Source: Anaerolineae bacterium
Lineage (GTDB): Bacteria; Chloroflexota; Anaerolineae; Aggregatilineales; Phototrophicaceae
DNA: 64,000 bases
Direction: 5' to 3'
Assembly (NCBI GenBank): GCA_020849765.1
Contig: JADLAY010000054.1
Span: 1-64,000 of the forward strand
Shown here piece after piece: positions 43,620 through 53,566 of this stretch (positions within the stretch are counted from its first letter, which is position 1; each line of letters opens with the position of its first letter). Position numbers and translations under genes: made by a program. The notes under the pieces were generated by a model. It saw nothing but the letters and a program-made list of their open reading frames with translations, had not been told where the DNA came from and did not search any database.

Positions 43620-44150
43620 TTAAGCGGCGGCAGAGAAGGCGCAGTAACGGCCGGGTAGGCCGAGTGCCTCGATATCCGCCTGGGTGAAGCCGAAGTCGGC
43701 CAGGTCGTGGGTCGTCATGCGCTGGTTGGCGACGATGAGGCCCTGCGGCGCGGTCGGGCAGCTTTGCCCGTCGGTGTAGAAGGCGTAGACGTACTCGGAC
43801 GTCTGGCCGCCGTTGTCGACCGTCATCGTGCCGCTGCCGTTCGAGCGCAGGCAGACCGTGATCATGGCCGTGCCGGGCACCGTGTGGCAGAGCGAAACGA
43901 CGTCTTCGGCATCCGTCAGCGCCGGAAAGTCCGCGGGTGTCTCCGCCGGGGCGACGTCGGTCGCGGCTGCGGCGACGGGCGCTGCGGCAGACTGCGGCAC
44001 TACGGTCAGGACTTCGGTCACGGTCACGTCCGCCGTTTGGGCGTCATCCGTATTCCCAAGCTGGAAGACGAAGGCGATGATGACGACGACCCCGCCGACA
44101 AAGAGCGCAACCAGCAGCAACCGTTCGAGAAAGAAGAATAATGGCCTCAT
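43620..44150 (-). CDS. Single-pass membrane protein of unknown function
   Basis: A 176-residue protein. An N-terminal membrane helix (RLLLVALFVGGVVVIIAFVF) is followed by an Ala/Pro/Thr-rich linker and an outer domain with four Cys residues (VVSLCHTVPG, ITVCLRSNGSG, GQSCPTAPQG, GRYCAFSAAA) that could form disulfides. The segment FGFTQADIEALGLPGRYC ends the protein. I do not recognise the family. The start at 44150 has GGAGC upstream; an upstream in-frame extension is less likely. Confidence 0.75.
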   Translation of the reverse strand: MRPLFFFLERLLLVALFVGGVVVIIAFVFQLGNTDDAQTADVTVTEVLTVVPQSAAAPVAAAATDVAPAETPADFPALTDAEDVVSLCHTVPGTAMITVCLRSNGSGTMTVDNGGQTSEYVYAFYTDGQSCPTAPQGLIVANQRMTTHDLADFGFTQADIEALGLPGRYCAFSAAA

Positions 44151-44485
44151 GATGGGCTGCTCCAGATAAGGGTTGTGTGTTTGACGATATGACTCCAAGC
44201 CTACAGGCGTGACCTAACTGCCTGCTATCGCCCTGGCGGGGTTGTGGGGGACGGGAAATGGCCTGGGCAGATCAAAATGAAAGGTTGCCGGAAAAACCTA
44301 TAGACCGGCGCATGAGCATCGTGAAGAACGTGTAACATGAGGCGACCGGAACGAGGGCGGGGCGGCTGGACGAGCGGGAAGCGCTGTCGAATTCACGTTT
44401 GAGGCGGACGATGCCATAACGCATTGAAACATTGTTGTCATCGACGTAGAGTTCGTACAGCAGCAGAGACACAGGAGTAACCGGC
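44151..44485. other. Divergent intergenic region
   Basis: No gene, strong repeat or hairpin is seen in this region. It must hold the promoters of the membrane protein and the S51 peptidase. AGGAG of the latter lies just before its GTG start. Confidence 0.4.
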
Positions 44486-45199
44486 GTGACCACAGGCAAG
44501 CTCCTCCTCACATCCAACGGCATCACCAACGACAGCATCCGGGCGGCACTGGTCGAGTTACTCGGCAAACCGATTGAAGAAGCGAGCGCTTTGTTCATGC
44601 CGACGGCCATCTATGCCTTTCCGGACACCTTCCAGTATGCCTGGCAGGCGATCAAAGAGCAGGGCGAGTTGGGGTGGAACAAGCTCGGCGTGCTCGATCT
44701 GACGGCCTTACCCAGCTTGCCGACGGAGTTCTGGCTGCCTCAGTTCGAGGCGACGGATGCGATCGTCGTCGGCGGAGGCAACGAGTTCTACCTGAGCTAC
44801 TGGATGCAGCAATCGGGACTGTTCGACGTGCTGCCTCGGTTACTGGAGCAGGGCAAAGTCTACGTGGGGACGAGCGCGGGCAGCATGGTGGTGACGTCGG
44901 CACTGCATTTCGACCGCGACCGTTTCCGGCAGACCGGCGTCTATTTCGACGATCAATATGGCGAAGGCATGCCCTCCAGCGCTGGCAGCGACAAGACGCT
45001 GCCCCTGGTCGATCTCGTCATCCGCCCGCATCTGAATACCGACTTTTTCCCGCAGGCGACTCTGGCGAATATGGAACAATGGGCGTCACTGGTGGATGCG
45101 CCGCTCTATGCCCTGGACGACGACTCCGCCGTGAAAGTGATCGACGGGCAGGTCGAAGTCGTGTCTGAAGGTCAGTGGAAGCTGTTCCGAAAGCCGTAA
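44486..45199 (+). CDS. Peptidase E-like (family S51) protein
   Basis: A 237-residue protein with the class I glutamine-amidotransferase-like fold of peptidase E/cyanophycinase relatives. The nucleophile is Ser130 in YVGTSAGSMV. A conserved AIVVGGGNEFYLSYWMQQ precedes it, and a possible catalytic His is in VIRPHLNTDFF. Peptidase E cleaves Asp-X dipeptides; the exact substrate here is open. The start is GTG at 44486 with AGGAG nine bases upstream. Length is normal. It converges with an SRPBCC gene. Confidence 0.9.
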   Translation: MTTGKLLLTSNGITNDSIRAALVELLGKPIEEASALFMPTAIYAFPDTFQYAWQAIKEQGELGWNKLGVLDLTALPSLPTEFWLPQFEATDAIVVGGGNEFYLSYWMQQSGLFDVLPRLLEQGKVYVGTSAGSMVVTSALHFDRDRFRQTGVYFDDQYGEGMPSSAGSDKTLPLVDLVIRPHLNTDFFPQATLANMEQWASLVDAPLYALDDDSAVKVIDGQVEVVSEGQWKLFRKP

Positions 45200-45214
45200 G
45201 CCGGATCGGAGTCG

Positions 45215-45694
45215 TCAGGCCGCCCGCAGCGCGAGGCGCGTGCGCAGGTGGCGGTAGATGAAGAGCAGGCGCAGCGGCAAGCCATCGAAAGCGAGGCGCG
45301 TCAGGACGCCCGTCAGCCCGCGCTTGTGGGCGATGGTCAGCCGGTCGCGCAGTTCGACGCCGCCGGGCACGTCCGTGATCGTGTGCTCGTGGTACCAGAA
45401 CGCCAGCGGGCCGGAGATCTGGTAGTCGACGAACGAGGTCGCGTTGATGCCCGGCGCGTGCTGGGCATGCCAGCGCACCGGGATCGGCCCCATCCACAGC
45501 GTGAACTCGACATCGCCCGCGGTCAGATCGCGAATATCGTCACGATGCACCTGGACGAAGATCGGCGGCGGCGTCAGGCGGCGGAAAGCGCCCGGCGCGG
45601 CGTGGAAGTCGCGGCATGCGGCCGCCGTGGCGCCGTCGAAACGGCTGACGTGCTCAAACAGGTGCGCGTTGATGGGTGCGGTTGGTATAGCCAT
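45215..45694 (-). CDS. SRPBCC (START-like) ligand-binding protein
   Basis: A 159-residue protein with START/polyketide-cyclase-like features: INAHLFEHVSRFDGATAAA, LTAGDVEFTLWMGPIPVRWH, SFVDYQISGPLAFWYHEHTI and a closing helix. Members bind hydrophobic ligands or modify lipids and polyketides; the ligand is unknown. The start at 45694 (MAIPTAP) is the best guess; an upstream ATG at 45724 is possible. It probably acts in the cytoplasm. Confidence 0.78.
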   Translation of the reverse strand: MAIPTAPINAHLFEHVSRFDGATAAACRDFHAAPGAFRRLTPPPIFVQVHRDDIRDLTAGDVEFTLWMGPIPVRWHAQHAPGINATSFVDYQISGPLAFWYHEHTITDVPGGVELRDRLTIAHKRGLTGVLTRLAFDGLPLRLLFIYRHLRTRLALRAA

Positions 45695-45973
45695 CGGCCT
45701 GCCTGTGGGTCGGGTGACGTTCATGTGGCCACTGTAGCAGATCGACATGAGCCGGGGATGAAACGACAGACGGCAGGCTCTCCGTCCGCCATATTCATGC
45801 ATTTCTCACAGTTTATCAGCGACCGAAACCTGTAACCGTTTGCAAACTGTTGCACCGATCATCACATTTTTCACAAATAAACAACTATTACAGCCCCATT
45901 GAAGCCTTAGAATCGGGATGACAGACTGTGTAATTTTTAGACGTCTGTCGTGCTCTGGCGAAAGGTGGGGGGC

Positions 45974-47692
45974 GTGTTCATAGCGGGGCACCTGGCTGCA
46001 CTCTGGAATCGGGTGACAGTCGCCGCGCCGAGCATCGTCGATGAACAAGATCGACGTTCGGCGCAGCGCGTCGCTGGTTTCCTTTTAGCCGCGATTGTGG
46101 TCAACGCGGTCTTCCTGTGTGCCGTCTTCATCACGCAGTTGGCAGGGGTCGCGCCCGGCATCTTCGCCTGGGGCGGATTGCTGCTGGCACTGGCCGGTTT
46201 CTACATCGAGTTCCAGCTGGCACGCCACGGGCACTTTCGCTTCGCCAGTCTCCTTTTCATCACCACGGTTGCGCCGACGGCGGTCTTCGTCGTCGTCTTC
46301 ATCGGCGGCAAGGCGCTGCTGAGTGTGCTCAATTACGCCAGCGCCGCCATCCTGCTGGCGACGTTCATGCATGGCTGGCGCTCCGGAGTCCGTGTGACGG
46401 CCTACAACATGTTGTGGACGTTCACCGTGCCGCTGCTCGTCCCGGACGTGAGCTTTCTCGAAGTCGCCTCGAGCAGCGCCACCTTCCAGGTCTACATGCT
46501 GGCGATCACGATCGCCTTCGATCATCTGAACCGGCAGCGCATGGCCGAGCAGGACGTACGGCGCCAGGCGCTGCATACCTCCGCCAGCGAGGCGCTCAAC
46601 CGCCTGAGGCTGTTCGTCGAGCAGGCGCCGAGCGCGATCATCGAGTGGGATGCCGAGCGGCGCATCAAGGCCTGGAACCCGGCGGCGGCGCGTTTGTTCG
46701 GCTACGCGGCGCATGAGGCCGTCGGGCGCGAGGCGCTCGACCTGCTGGTGCCCACCGACTCGCGCGAGCAGGTCGGCCGCGTTTTCGCCCAGATGATGAA
46801 CCAGACCCAGCCGATCTACAGCACCAACGAGAACCTGACCGCCGATGGCCGCGTGATCACGTGTGCCTGGGTCAACGTCCCGCTGATCGATGCGCAGGGC
46901 AAGCGCATCGGCTTGCTCTCGATGGCGAATGACGTGACCGAGCAGAAAGCCGAGACGCAGCGCATAAGCGCGATGCTGGTCAGCCAGACGCGCGCGCAGA
47001 CGGCCCATCGCTTCGGGCGCGTGGTCGCCCACTACATGCGCAATCATGTCTCGGAGATCGAGTTGAACCGGCATTTGACGCTGCGGTTGATCGGCGAGGA
47101 GCGCAACCAGGACGCCACGCGGCGCCTCGAACTCATGCGCGGCGGCGTCGACCGCCTGGTGGATCAGTTAAGCTATCTCAATCTGGCGCTTGGCCTGGCG
47201 GGGCCAACGAGACGCCTGCACGACGCGCGCATCCTGGTCGGGACGGCGGTCTTCACCATGCGCCAGCGGGTTGCTCAGCGTGCGCTTGAATTGGACGTGA
47301 AGACGCCGGACAAACCGATCATGATCCATGGTGACGGCCCGATCGTGTGCGAGGCACTGCATGCCATGCTGCAGAACGCCATCGATCAAACGCCGTCGGG
47401 CGAGAAGATCCTCGTCGAGCTGAGCGCCGACGACAAGATGGCGCGCATCAGCATCCACGATGGCGGCCCGGCGCTGACTCAGGAGCAAATGGGCAAGGTC
47501 TTCGACCTGTTCTACGGCAACGACGACACGCACCCGGACGATAACGGGGCGGTCAACCTGGGGCTCAACGTCGCGCAGTGGATTGCGGACGAGCACGGTG
47601 GGCAGATCACGATGGAGAACCAGGCGCAAACCGGCAATGCGTTCACGCTCTGGCTCCCACTGGCAGGCAGCGACAAGGCGACCAGCGCCTAG
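45974..47692 (+). CDS. Membrane sensor histidine kinase with PAS domain
   Basis: A kinase of about 572 residues. Roughly six membrane helices (residues 35-185) are followed by a PAS domain (SAIIEWDAERRIKAWNPAAA, FGYAAHEAVGREALDLLVP). The H-box is unusual: VVAHYMRNHVSEIELN, with probable phosphoacceptor His353. The HATPase includes LHAMLQNAIDQTPSGEKILV, ISIHDGGPALTQEQMGKVFD and GLNVAQWIADEHGGQI. The GTG at 45974 is preferred because AAAGG lies eight bases upstream; a GTG at 45950 has none. No response regulator is adjacent. Confidence 0.88.
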   Translation: MFIAGHLAALWNRVTVAAPSIVDEQDRRSAQRVAGFLLAAIVVNAVFLCAVFITQLAGVAPGIFAWGGLLLALAGFYIEFQLARHGHFRFASLLFITTVAPTAVFVVVFIGGKALLSVLNYASAAILLATFMHGWRSGVRVTAYNMLWTFTVPLLVPDVSFLEVASSSATFQVYMLAITIAFDHLNRQRMAEQDVRRQALHTSASEALNRLRLFVEQAPSAIIEWDAERRIKAWNPAAARLFGYAAHEAVGREALDLLVPTDSREQVGRVFAQMMNQTQPIYSTNENLTADGRVITCAWVNVPLIDAQGKRIGLLSMANDVTEQKAETQRISAMLVSQTRAQTAHRFGRVVAHYMRNHVSEIELNRHLTLRLIGEERNQDATRRLELMRGGVDRLVDQLSYLNLALGLAGPTRRLHDARILVGTAVFTMRQRVAQRALELDVKTPDKPIMIHGDGPIVCEALHAMLQNAIDQTPSGEKILVELSADDKMARISIHDGGPALTQEQMGKVFDLFYGNDDTHPDDNGAVNLGLNVAQWIADEHGGQITMENQAQTGNAFTLWLPLAGSDKATSA

Positions 47693-47698
47693 CCGGGG

Positions 47699-48592
47699 TT
47701 AGTGGCCTCGGCCGTTGCCGTTGCCGTTCCCATTCCCGTTGCCATTTCCGTTACCGTTGCCGTTACCGCGGCCGTTGCCGTTGTTGCCATTTCCATTTCC
47801 GCCGCCGTTGCCATTGCCATTGCCACGGCCATTGCCGTTGCCCGGCCCGCTGCCGGATGGGCTGGTCGCGCTCATGTCGGTCGTGCCGCCGTCGTCAACT
47901 TCGTCGACCGTGTCGTCGTTGTGACGGTTGCGGATCTGGCCGGGCGCGAGCTCCGACGGGTGGACGCCGCTCTCGCGGACGATGTTGCCCCAGCCCATGC
48001 CCTCGTGATGCAGCGCCAGGTAATCCTCGGCGGTCATCGGTTCGTCGCCCTCGGCGCTCGCTTCCGCCAGCAGATAGGCGCGCACGATGTTGCCGAAGCC
48101 GTTGCCCTCGCAATGCAGGGCCATCACCTCGTCATAGGTGACCTCGAACGCCTCGGAGATGCGCAGCGCCACAGGATGCGTCTCGCTGCCGCAGACGACG
48201 GTCTCGTCGTCGTCGACTTCGTCGACCACGCCATCGTCGTCATCGTCCACGTCCTCGACGTCGTCTCCGTCGTCCTCGTCATCCGCCGGATCTTGATCGT
48301 CGAACTTTTCGAACGAGGTCGCCTGGAGCGTCGTCTCGTCGACGAACGTGCCGACGACGATCACGATGTCGCCATCGGTCAGCGGCGAGGGCAGCACGAC
48401 GCCAGAGTAATCAATCACGTAGCCACTGACGGTGATCGTGCCATCGGGCGCGATGCTGACCGGGCCGACGAGGATGCTCACTTCTTCAACCACCGGTTCA
48501 TCCTGCGCCAGTGCGATTCCTGGCAGGATCAGCACCACGGCAGCCACCAGTAAGCAGATGGCCAGCGTCGCGCTGCGAAATCGGTTGCTCAT
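47699..48592 (-). CDS. Secreted DUF5666-like protein with acidic and Gly-Asn repeat regions
   Basis: A 297-residue exported protein. The signal peptide (ATLAICLLVAAVVLILPGIA, cleavage near ALA-QDE) precedes a DUF5666-like beta domain (GPVSIAPDGTITVSGYVIDY, GDIVIVVGTFVDE) and a strongly acidic stretch of Asp residues. Two related helical modules follow (YDEVMALHCEGNGFGNIVRA and AEDYLALHHEGMGWGNIVRE). The C-terminal tail, about 50 residues, is almost only Gly and Asn with a few Arg. Function is unknown; the acidic part could bind calcium (inference). The start at 48592 has AGGAG eight bases upstream. It converges with the kinase, six bases apart. Confidence 0.82.
   Translation of the reverse strand: MSNRFRSATLAICLLVAAVVLILPGIALAQDEPVVEEVSILVGPVSIAPDGTITVSGYVIDYSGVVLPSPLTDGDIVIVVGTFVDETTLQATSFEKFDDQDPADDEDDGDDVEDVDDDDDGVVDEVDDDETVVCGSETHPVALRISEAFEVTYDEVMALHCEGNGFGNIVRAYLLAEASAEGDEPMTAEDYLALHHEGMGWGNIVRESGVHPSELAPGQIRNRHNDDTVDEVDDGGTTDMSATSPSGSGPGNGNGRGNGNGNGGGNGNGNNGNGRGNGNGNGNGNGNGNGNGNGRGH
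47702..47850. repeat. Hexanucleotide-type tandem repeat encoding (Gly-Asn)n
   Basis: Imperfect tandem units related to GGCAAC (minus strand) encode the Gly-Asn tail. Unit variation (CCGTTGCCGTTGCCGTTCCC on plus) shows it is ageing, but length change by slippage is likely. Confidence 0.8.
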
Positions 48593-48737
48593 AATTCTCA
48601 CTCCTGCTGCTTCAACACTTGTTTTGAAACATGAGCGTTTGCTCGTGTCTTATTATAGCTTAAATTAGAATTGGGGAAGATCAATAGGAAGGTTGGGGGG
48701 ACAAGGGTATGACTTTGGGGCTATAAGTCAAATATGA

Positions 48738-48767
48738 ACAAGGCGAGCCGTGTGCGACTCGCCTTGT
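48738..48767 (-). terminator. Rho-independent-like terminator
   Basis: ACAAGGCGAG and CTCGCCTTGT form a ten-bp stem with a ten-base loop. On the minus strand it lies about 40 bases past the stop of the gene at 48806 and is followed by a T-rich run (TTCATATTTGACTT). Confidence 0.7.
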
Positions 48768-48805
48768 GCTGCTTGCTGCGATGTTGGGGCGCGAAGGGGT
48801 TGCGG

Positions 48806-49300
48806 CTAGACCGGCTTCCAGACCGCCAGGATGACGTTGAGGAGCACCAGCGCCGAGTGGATCAGGCCGATGGTGCGCGCCTGCGTCCACAGAGCGCGGA
48901 CTTCGGGCGTGACCGTGCCACCGCTGGCCCCGGCAGCCGCTGCTGCCTGCTGGTACTGTTTGGCGCGCGGGGTGATCAGGCCGAAGACGATCACGAGCAG
49001 GATGATGTAGACGATCTGCTTGAGCATGAGCCAGGTCGGCGTGAATCTGCCGCCGATGCCAAGCAGACCGTAGCCATCGACCCAGATCAGCCCCAGCCCG
49101 GTCAGCAGCACAATCGGCCCGGCCATGCCGCCCATGAAGCTGGCCGCGGCGAGCTGCGCACTCATCAGCGTCAGCTCCTGCGGTTTGCCCGCCGCGCCCT
49201 GAATCAAGCGTCCCAGGGCAAAGGTCACCCCTTCCTGGCCGATCCAGAGGCCGACGGCGACGATGTGAATGACGAGCAGAATGATCCGTAACTCCGCCAC
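48806..49300 (-). CDS. DUF2269/CopD-like integral membrane protein
   Basis: A 164-residue protein with four membrane helices: IILLVIHIVAVGLWIGQEGV, GGMAGPIVLLTGLGLIWVDG, LKQIVYIILLVIVFGLITP and IGLIHSALVLLNVILAV. The spacing and the first-helix HIVAVGLWIG pattern resemble DUF2269 or CopD-like proteins. Function is unknown. The GTG start at 49300 has AAGGAG eight bases upstream. A strong terminator follows. Confidence 0.72.
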   Translation of the reverse strand: MAELRIILLVIHIVAVGLWIGQEGVTFALGRLIQGAAGKPQELTLMSAQLAAASFMGGMAGPIVLLTGLGLIWVDGYGLLGIGGRFTPTWLMLKQIVYIILLVIVFGLITPRAKQYQQAAAAAGASGGTVTPEVRALWTQARTIGLIHSALVLLNVILAVWKPV

Positions 49301-49437
49301 AACACGTTCTCCTTGTTCAAGGTGCCACCTCCGCTGGATGGCGCAGACTCTGATCGTTATAGTACGAATGCCCGAAACGGGCAATATGGGCGGGGCGCAC
49401 GTCGCCGTTCGCCAATCCCCATGAATAGAGCGCGACC

Positions 49438-49459
49438 TGCGCCGCGCTCCAACGATGCG
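49438..49459 (-). terminator. Possible terminator after the VOC gene
   Basis: Seven-bp arms GAGCGCG/CGCGCTC lie about 21 bases past the minus-strand stop at 49481, followed by TATTCAT. Confidence 0.45.
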
Positions 49460-49480
49460 TGGGCTATACGGTTGTCAGCG

Positions 49481-49858
49481 TCAGTTCGAGAGCTGGCTCA
49501 CGGACAGGATGTTGCCCTCCGTATCCTTGAACCAGGCCGAGCGCTCGCCGCCGAGGTCGGCGATGCTGTTGACGGTCTTCAAGCCAGGAAAATCATATTC
49601 TTCGAAGACGACGCCCGCGCGCTTGAGCGCATTGACCGTCGATTCGACATCTTCAACAAGAAAGGACAGGGCCGTGTTCTGGGCCGTGCCCGCGAACTGG
49701 GTTTCGTAGACAAAGAACCAACTGCTATCGGTTTGATAAAGGATGCCGCCTGCCGTCTCACGCTGAGGACTCAGGCCCAACTTGTCGCGATAGAACGCCG
49801 CCGCCCGCGCCAGATCATGTGCGGGTAGAGTCGCCATCGCTGTTGCATTCGTCAACAT
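49481..49858 (-). CDS. VOC/glyoxalase superfamily protein
   Basis: A 125-residue single-domain VOC protein. The N-terminal beta-alpha module reads ATLPAHDLARAAAFYRDKLG and the second module ALSFLVEDVESTVNALKRAG, closing with AWFKDTEGNILSVSQ. The likely metal-site Glu is near the end (DTEGN) and one His is in PAHDLA. Family members include glyoxalase, dioxygenases and resistance proteins; the substrate cannot be told. The start at 49858 has GGAGG six bases upstream. Confidence 0.88.
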   Translation of the reverse strand: MLTNATAMATLPAHDLARAAAFYRDKLGLSPQRETAGGILYQTDSSWFFVYETQFAGTAQNTALSFLVEDVESTVNALKRAGVVFEEYDFPGLKTVNSIADLGGERSAWFKDTEGNILSVSQLSN

Positions 49859-50102
49859 CTCCCACCTCCAACTGTGAAGCTTTGCCGCACATTCATCATA
49901 CTCCAGATTCATAACGGCGCTGCTACAGACAGGCGCCGGCGACTCTTCGCCGCAGGCACTTCATGCCAGGGAATAGGCAGAAAGGAGGACGCGCAATCTC
50001 GAAAAGTATGGAACCTTTAAGAAGGCGCGAGCGTCATACTCATGGATGCGGACGCGACAGAACGCGCTGGCCTCCACACTCGGACATACAAGAGGGGACA
50101 AA

Positions 50103-51005
50103 ATGCTGTCTACACTTCTCAAAATCGCGGCGGTGACTGCCGCCTTCGCCAGCCTGCTCGCACCGGCGCTCATGCCTGCGGCCGCGCAGGACGACGAGGG
50201 CGAGGTTGCGATCACGCTGGAGCGCACGCCATGCTTCGGCGGCTGCCCGGTCTACACGGTCACGATCTACACGGACGGGCGCGTCGTCTTCGAGGGTGAA
50301 CGCTTCACCAGCGCGCAGGGCACCCAGACGGCCATCATCGACCCTGAAATGGTCGAACAGTTGGTGGCGGGCTTCGAGCAGGCAGGCTACTTCGATTGGC
50401 AGGATGCCTACACCGAAATGACGATTAGCGACCTGCCGACGGTGATCACGTCGGTCACGCGCGACGGCGAAACCAAGCAGATCACCCGCTACGCCGGCGA
50501 TAGCAGCGCGCCGCTGGCGCTGCCCTACCTGGAGACGTGGATCGATCTCGCCGCCAGCACCGACCAGTGGACGGGCGTGTCATCGTGGGATGCCAACACC
50601 TCGCTGATGGATGGCACGGCGCCGGTCATGACCTTGCAGCGGACGCCCTGCTTCGGCATGTGCCCCGTCTACGGGCTGAAGGTGTTCGCCGACGGAACGG
50701 TGATCTATCTCGGCCTGCGCTACGTCGAGCAGCCGGGTGTCCGCACGACGACGGTCGAGCCGAGCCAGGTCGAATCCCTGGCCATGCAGGCGGACCTATC
50801 CGGCTACTTCGGCTGGAACGACGAGTACACCCGGCAGCTCGTTACGGATCATCCGACCGCGATCAGCTCGCTCACCTGGAACGATCAGCACAAGCAGATC
50901 ACGCGCTACGACGGCGACCCCGATGCGCCGATCGGGCTGGTGCGCTTCGAAGAAGCGATCGACCGCCTCGCGAACACCTCACAGTGGATCGGCGGCGCGG
51001 AGTAG
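50103..51005 (+). CDS. Exported protein with two DUF6438-like domains
   Basis: A 300-residue secreted protein. The signal peptide (LLKIAAVTAAFASLLAPALM, cleavage near AAA-QDD) precedes two related domains of about 125 residues. Each starts with a Cys pair motif: ITLERTPCFGGCPVYTVTIY and MTLQRTPCFGMCPVYGLKVF. Each ends with TKQITRYAGDS- or HKQITRYDGDP-like segments. This motif is typical of DUF6438, whose function is unknown. The duplication probably arose by tandem fusion. The start at 50103 has GAGGGG six bases upstream. A strong terminator follows. Confidence 0.85.
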   Translation: MLSTLLKIAAVTAAFASLLAPALMPAAAQDDEGEVAITLERTPCFGGCPVYTVTIYTDGRVVFEGERFTSAQGTQTAIIDPEMVEQLVAGFEQAGYFDWQDAYTEMTISDLPTVITSVTRDGETKQITRYAGDSSAPLALPYLETWIDLAASTDQWTGVSSWDANTSLMDGTAPVMTLQRTPCFGMCPVYGLKVFADGTVIYLGLRYVEQPGVRTTTVEPSQVESLAMQADLSGYFGWNDEYTRQLVTDHPTAISSLTWNDQHKQITRYDGDPDAPIGLVRFEEAIDRLANTSQWIGGAE

Positions 51006-51015
51006 AGCCGTGACC

Positions 51016-51039
51016 AAGGGGCGAGAACGCTCGCCCCTT
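51016..51039 (+). terminator. Rho-independent-like terminator
   Basis: AAGGGGCGAG and CTCGCCCCTT form a ten-bp stem with loop AACG, followed by CTCT. It starts 10 bases after the stop of the DUF6438-like gene. Confidence 0.75.
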
Positions 51040-51182
51040 CTCTAGACTCCGGTATTTTCACACCGGTAAAAATGCCCCTTGCCGCCATTAAACTTGAACA
51101 TTGACGTGTTCATTCGGTCGCTTGGCAAAGGTTCTCCAGTGCTGACTCAAAGTAGATGGCACGAGGCTGTTGATAGTTACTT
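51040..51182. other. Intergenic spacer
   Basis: Nothing recognisable lies between the terminator and the MITE-like element that follows. Confidence 0.4.
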
Positions 51183-51357
51183 GAGGCGTGGTCACGAATC
51201 ATTATGAACCTTTGTTGCCCTTTTTGCCCTCACCCTAAATCCCTCTCCCTTATGGAGAGGGACTTTCAGGAGCCGATTCTTCTCCCCTTCTCCATGAGGG
51301 AGAAGGGGCCGGGGGTTGAGGGCAGGCAGAGGCGAAACTGAATAATGACCACGTCTC
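51183..51357. mobile_element. MITE-like non-coding element, copy 2
   Basis: About 175 bp, clearly homologous to 16358-16530. The terminal inverted repeats are better kept: GAGGCGTGGTCA at the left and TGACCACGTCTC at the right. The two inner hairpins are conserved in form with changed loops. A possible degenerate direct repeat (TAGTT) flanks it. It abuts the stop codon of the minus-strand gene at 51360. Confidence 0.75.
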
Positions 51358-51359
51358 TG

Positions 51360-51740
51360 TTAGTTTTGCGTTTTGTCTACTTTGTTTGCATCCTCGTTCA
51401 TTCTCTGTCCCCAAGAAAACGAAATCTGAATGAGTACGGCGAAAAGTGAACCTAGAACGAACAAACCGATACCAATAACCGAAGTAATCGTTAGCCACGA
51501 GCGGTCTAATACATTCATGGCGGAAAGTACAATAGGAAGCACCATAATCACGCCACTAGTCAATGCTGATACGCCATATGTGACCGCAGGCGTTCCAGAC
51601 AAAGTGCCTACCGCAGATGGGTTCGGTGTACCTCGCCTATAACGGAAAGTTATTTTCCTTCGTATCGTCGCAATACTCCCAGAGACGACAAATACAACAC
51701 CGAATATCAGGATACCTACCGTTTGATAGTCATCAAGCAT
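51360..51740 (-). CDS. Small membrane protein of unknown function
   Basis: A 126-residue protein with three hydrophobic segments: VGILIFGVVFVVSGSIATI, SGVIMVLPIVLSAMNVL and ITSVIGIGLFVLGSLFAVLI. No family is recognised. Composition is visibly AT-richer than the neighbours, suggesting acquisition. The start at 51740 has AAAGG upstream. The MITE-like element ends two bases past its stop codon, so the insertion could have altered the original C-terminus. Confidence 0.7.
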   Translation of the reverse strand: MLDDYQTVGILIFGVVFVVSGSIATIRRKITFRYRRGTPNPSAVGTLSGTPAVTYGVSALTSGVIMVLPIVLSAMNVLDRSWLTITSVIGIGLFVLGSLFAVLIQISFSWGQRMNEDANKVDKTQN

Positions 51741-51869
51741 CTGTCACCTTTTGAGGACGACATAGCGCCTTGTTGCAGAGCCAACGGCTCCGACTCTGCA
51801 GCAAAGCGCACTTGGACAACGTATGGTTGCTACGACCTCGCTATTCTGAGCCTGCTCAGGGCGATTGCC

Positions 51870-53273
<1,404 letters not shown>

Positions 53274-53402
53274 GAGAGGGTCCCTGCGTGCTGTGGCTGA
53301 ATCATGGCCGGGAATTGTAGCGCAGATACGAGGCGGGGGTGTGGGAGATGAGAAGCGCTGCGTGGAGCAATTGATGCAAATTGCGGTGGCATTGGTTCGC
53401 GC

Positions 53403-53558
53403 GCCGACCGGTCAACCGGTCGGCTAAGATAAATCAAGCATGCTCAAGATGCTTTCTTCCTAACGCATTTTCATGTGTTTATATGAGCAGACGGAGTTGT
53501 TGTCCCAAGCGCCTTCAGTGCGCTTGACTTCCCCTAGCCGACGAGTTGACTCGTCGGC
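53403..53558. repeat. REPIN A, left of the RAYT gene
   Basis: Two REP palindromes in inverted arrangement: CCGACCGGTCAACCGGTCGG, TAAG, AATCAAGC and hairpin at left; hairpin GCGCCTTCAGTGCGC, TTGA, CTAG and CCGACGAGTTGACTCGTCGG at right. It ends eight bases before the stop of the transposase gene. A direct copy (REPIN B) is on the other side. Confidence 0.9.
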
Positions 53559-53566
53559 GAACAAGA

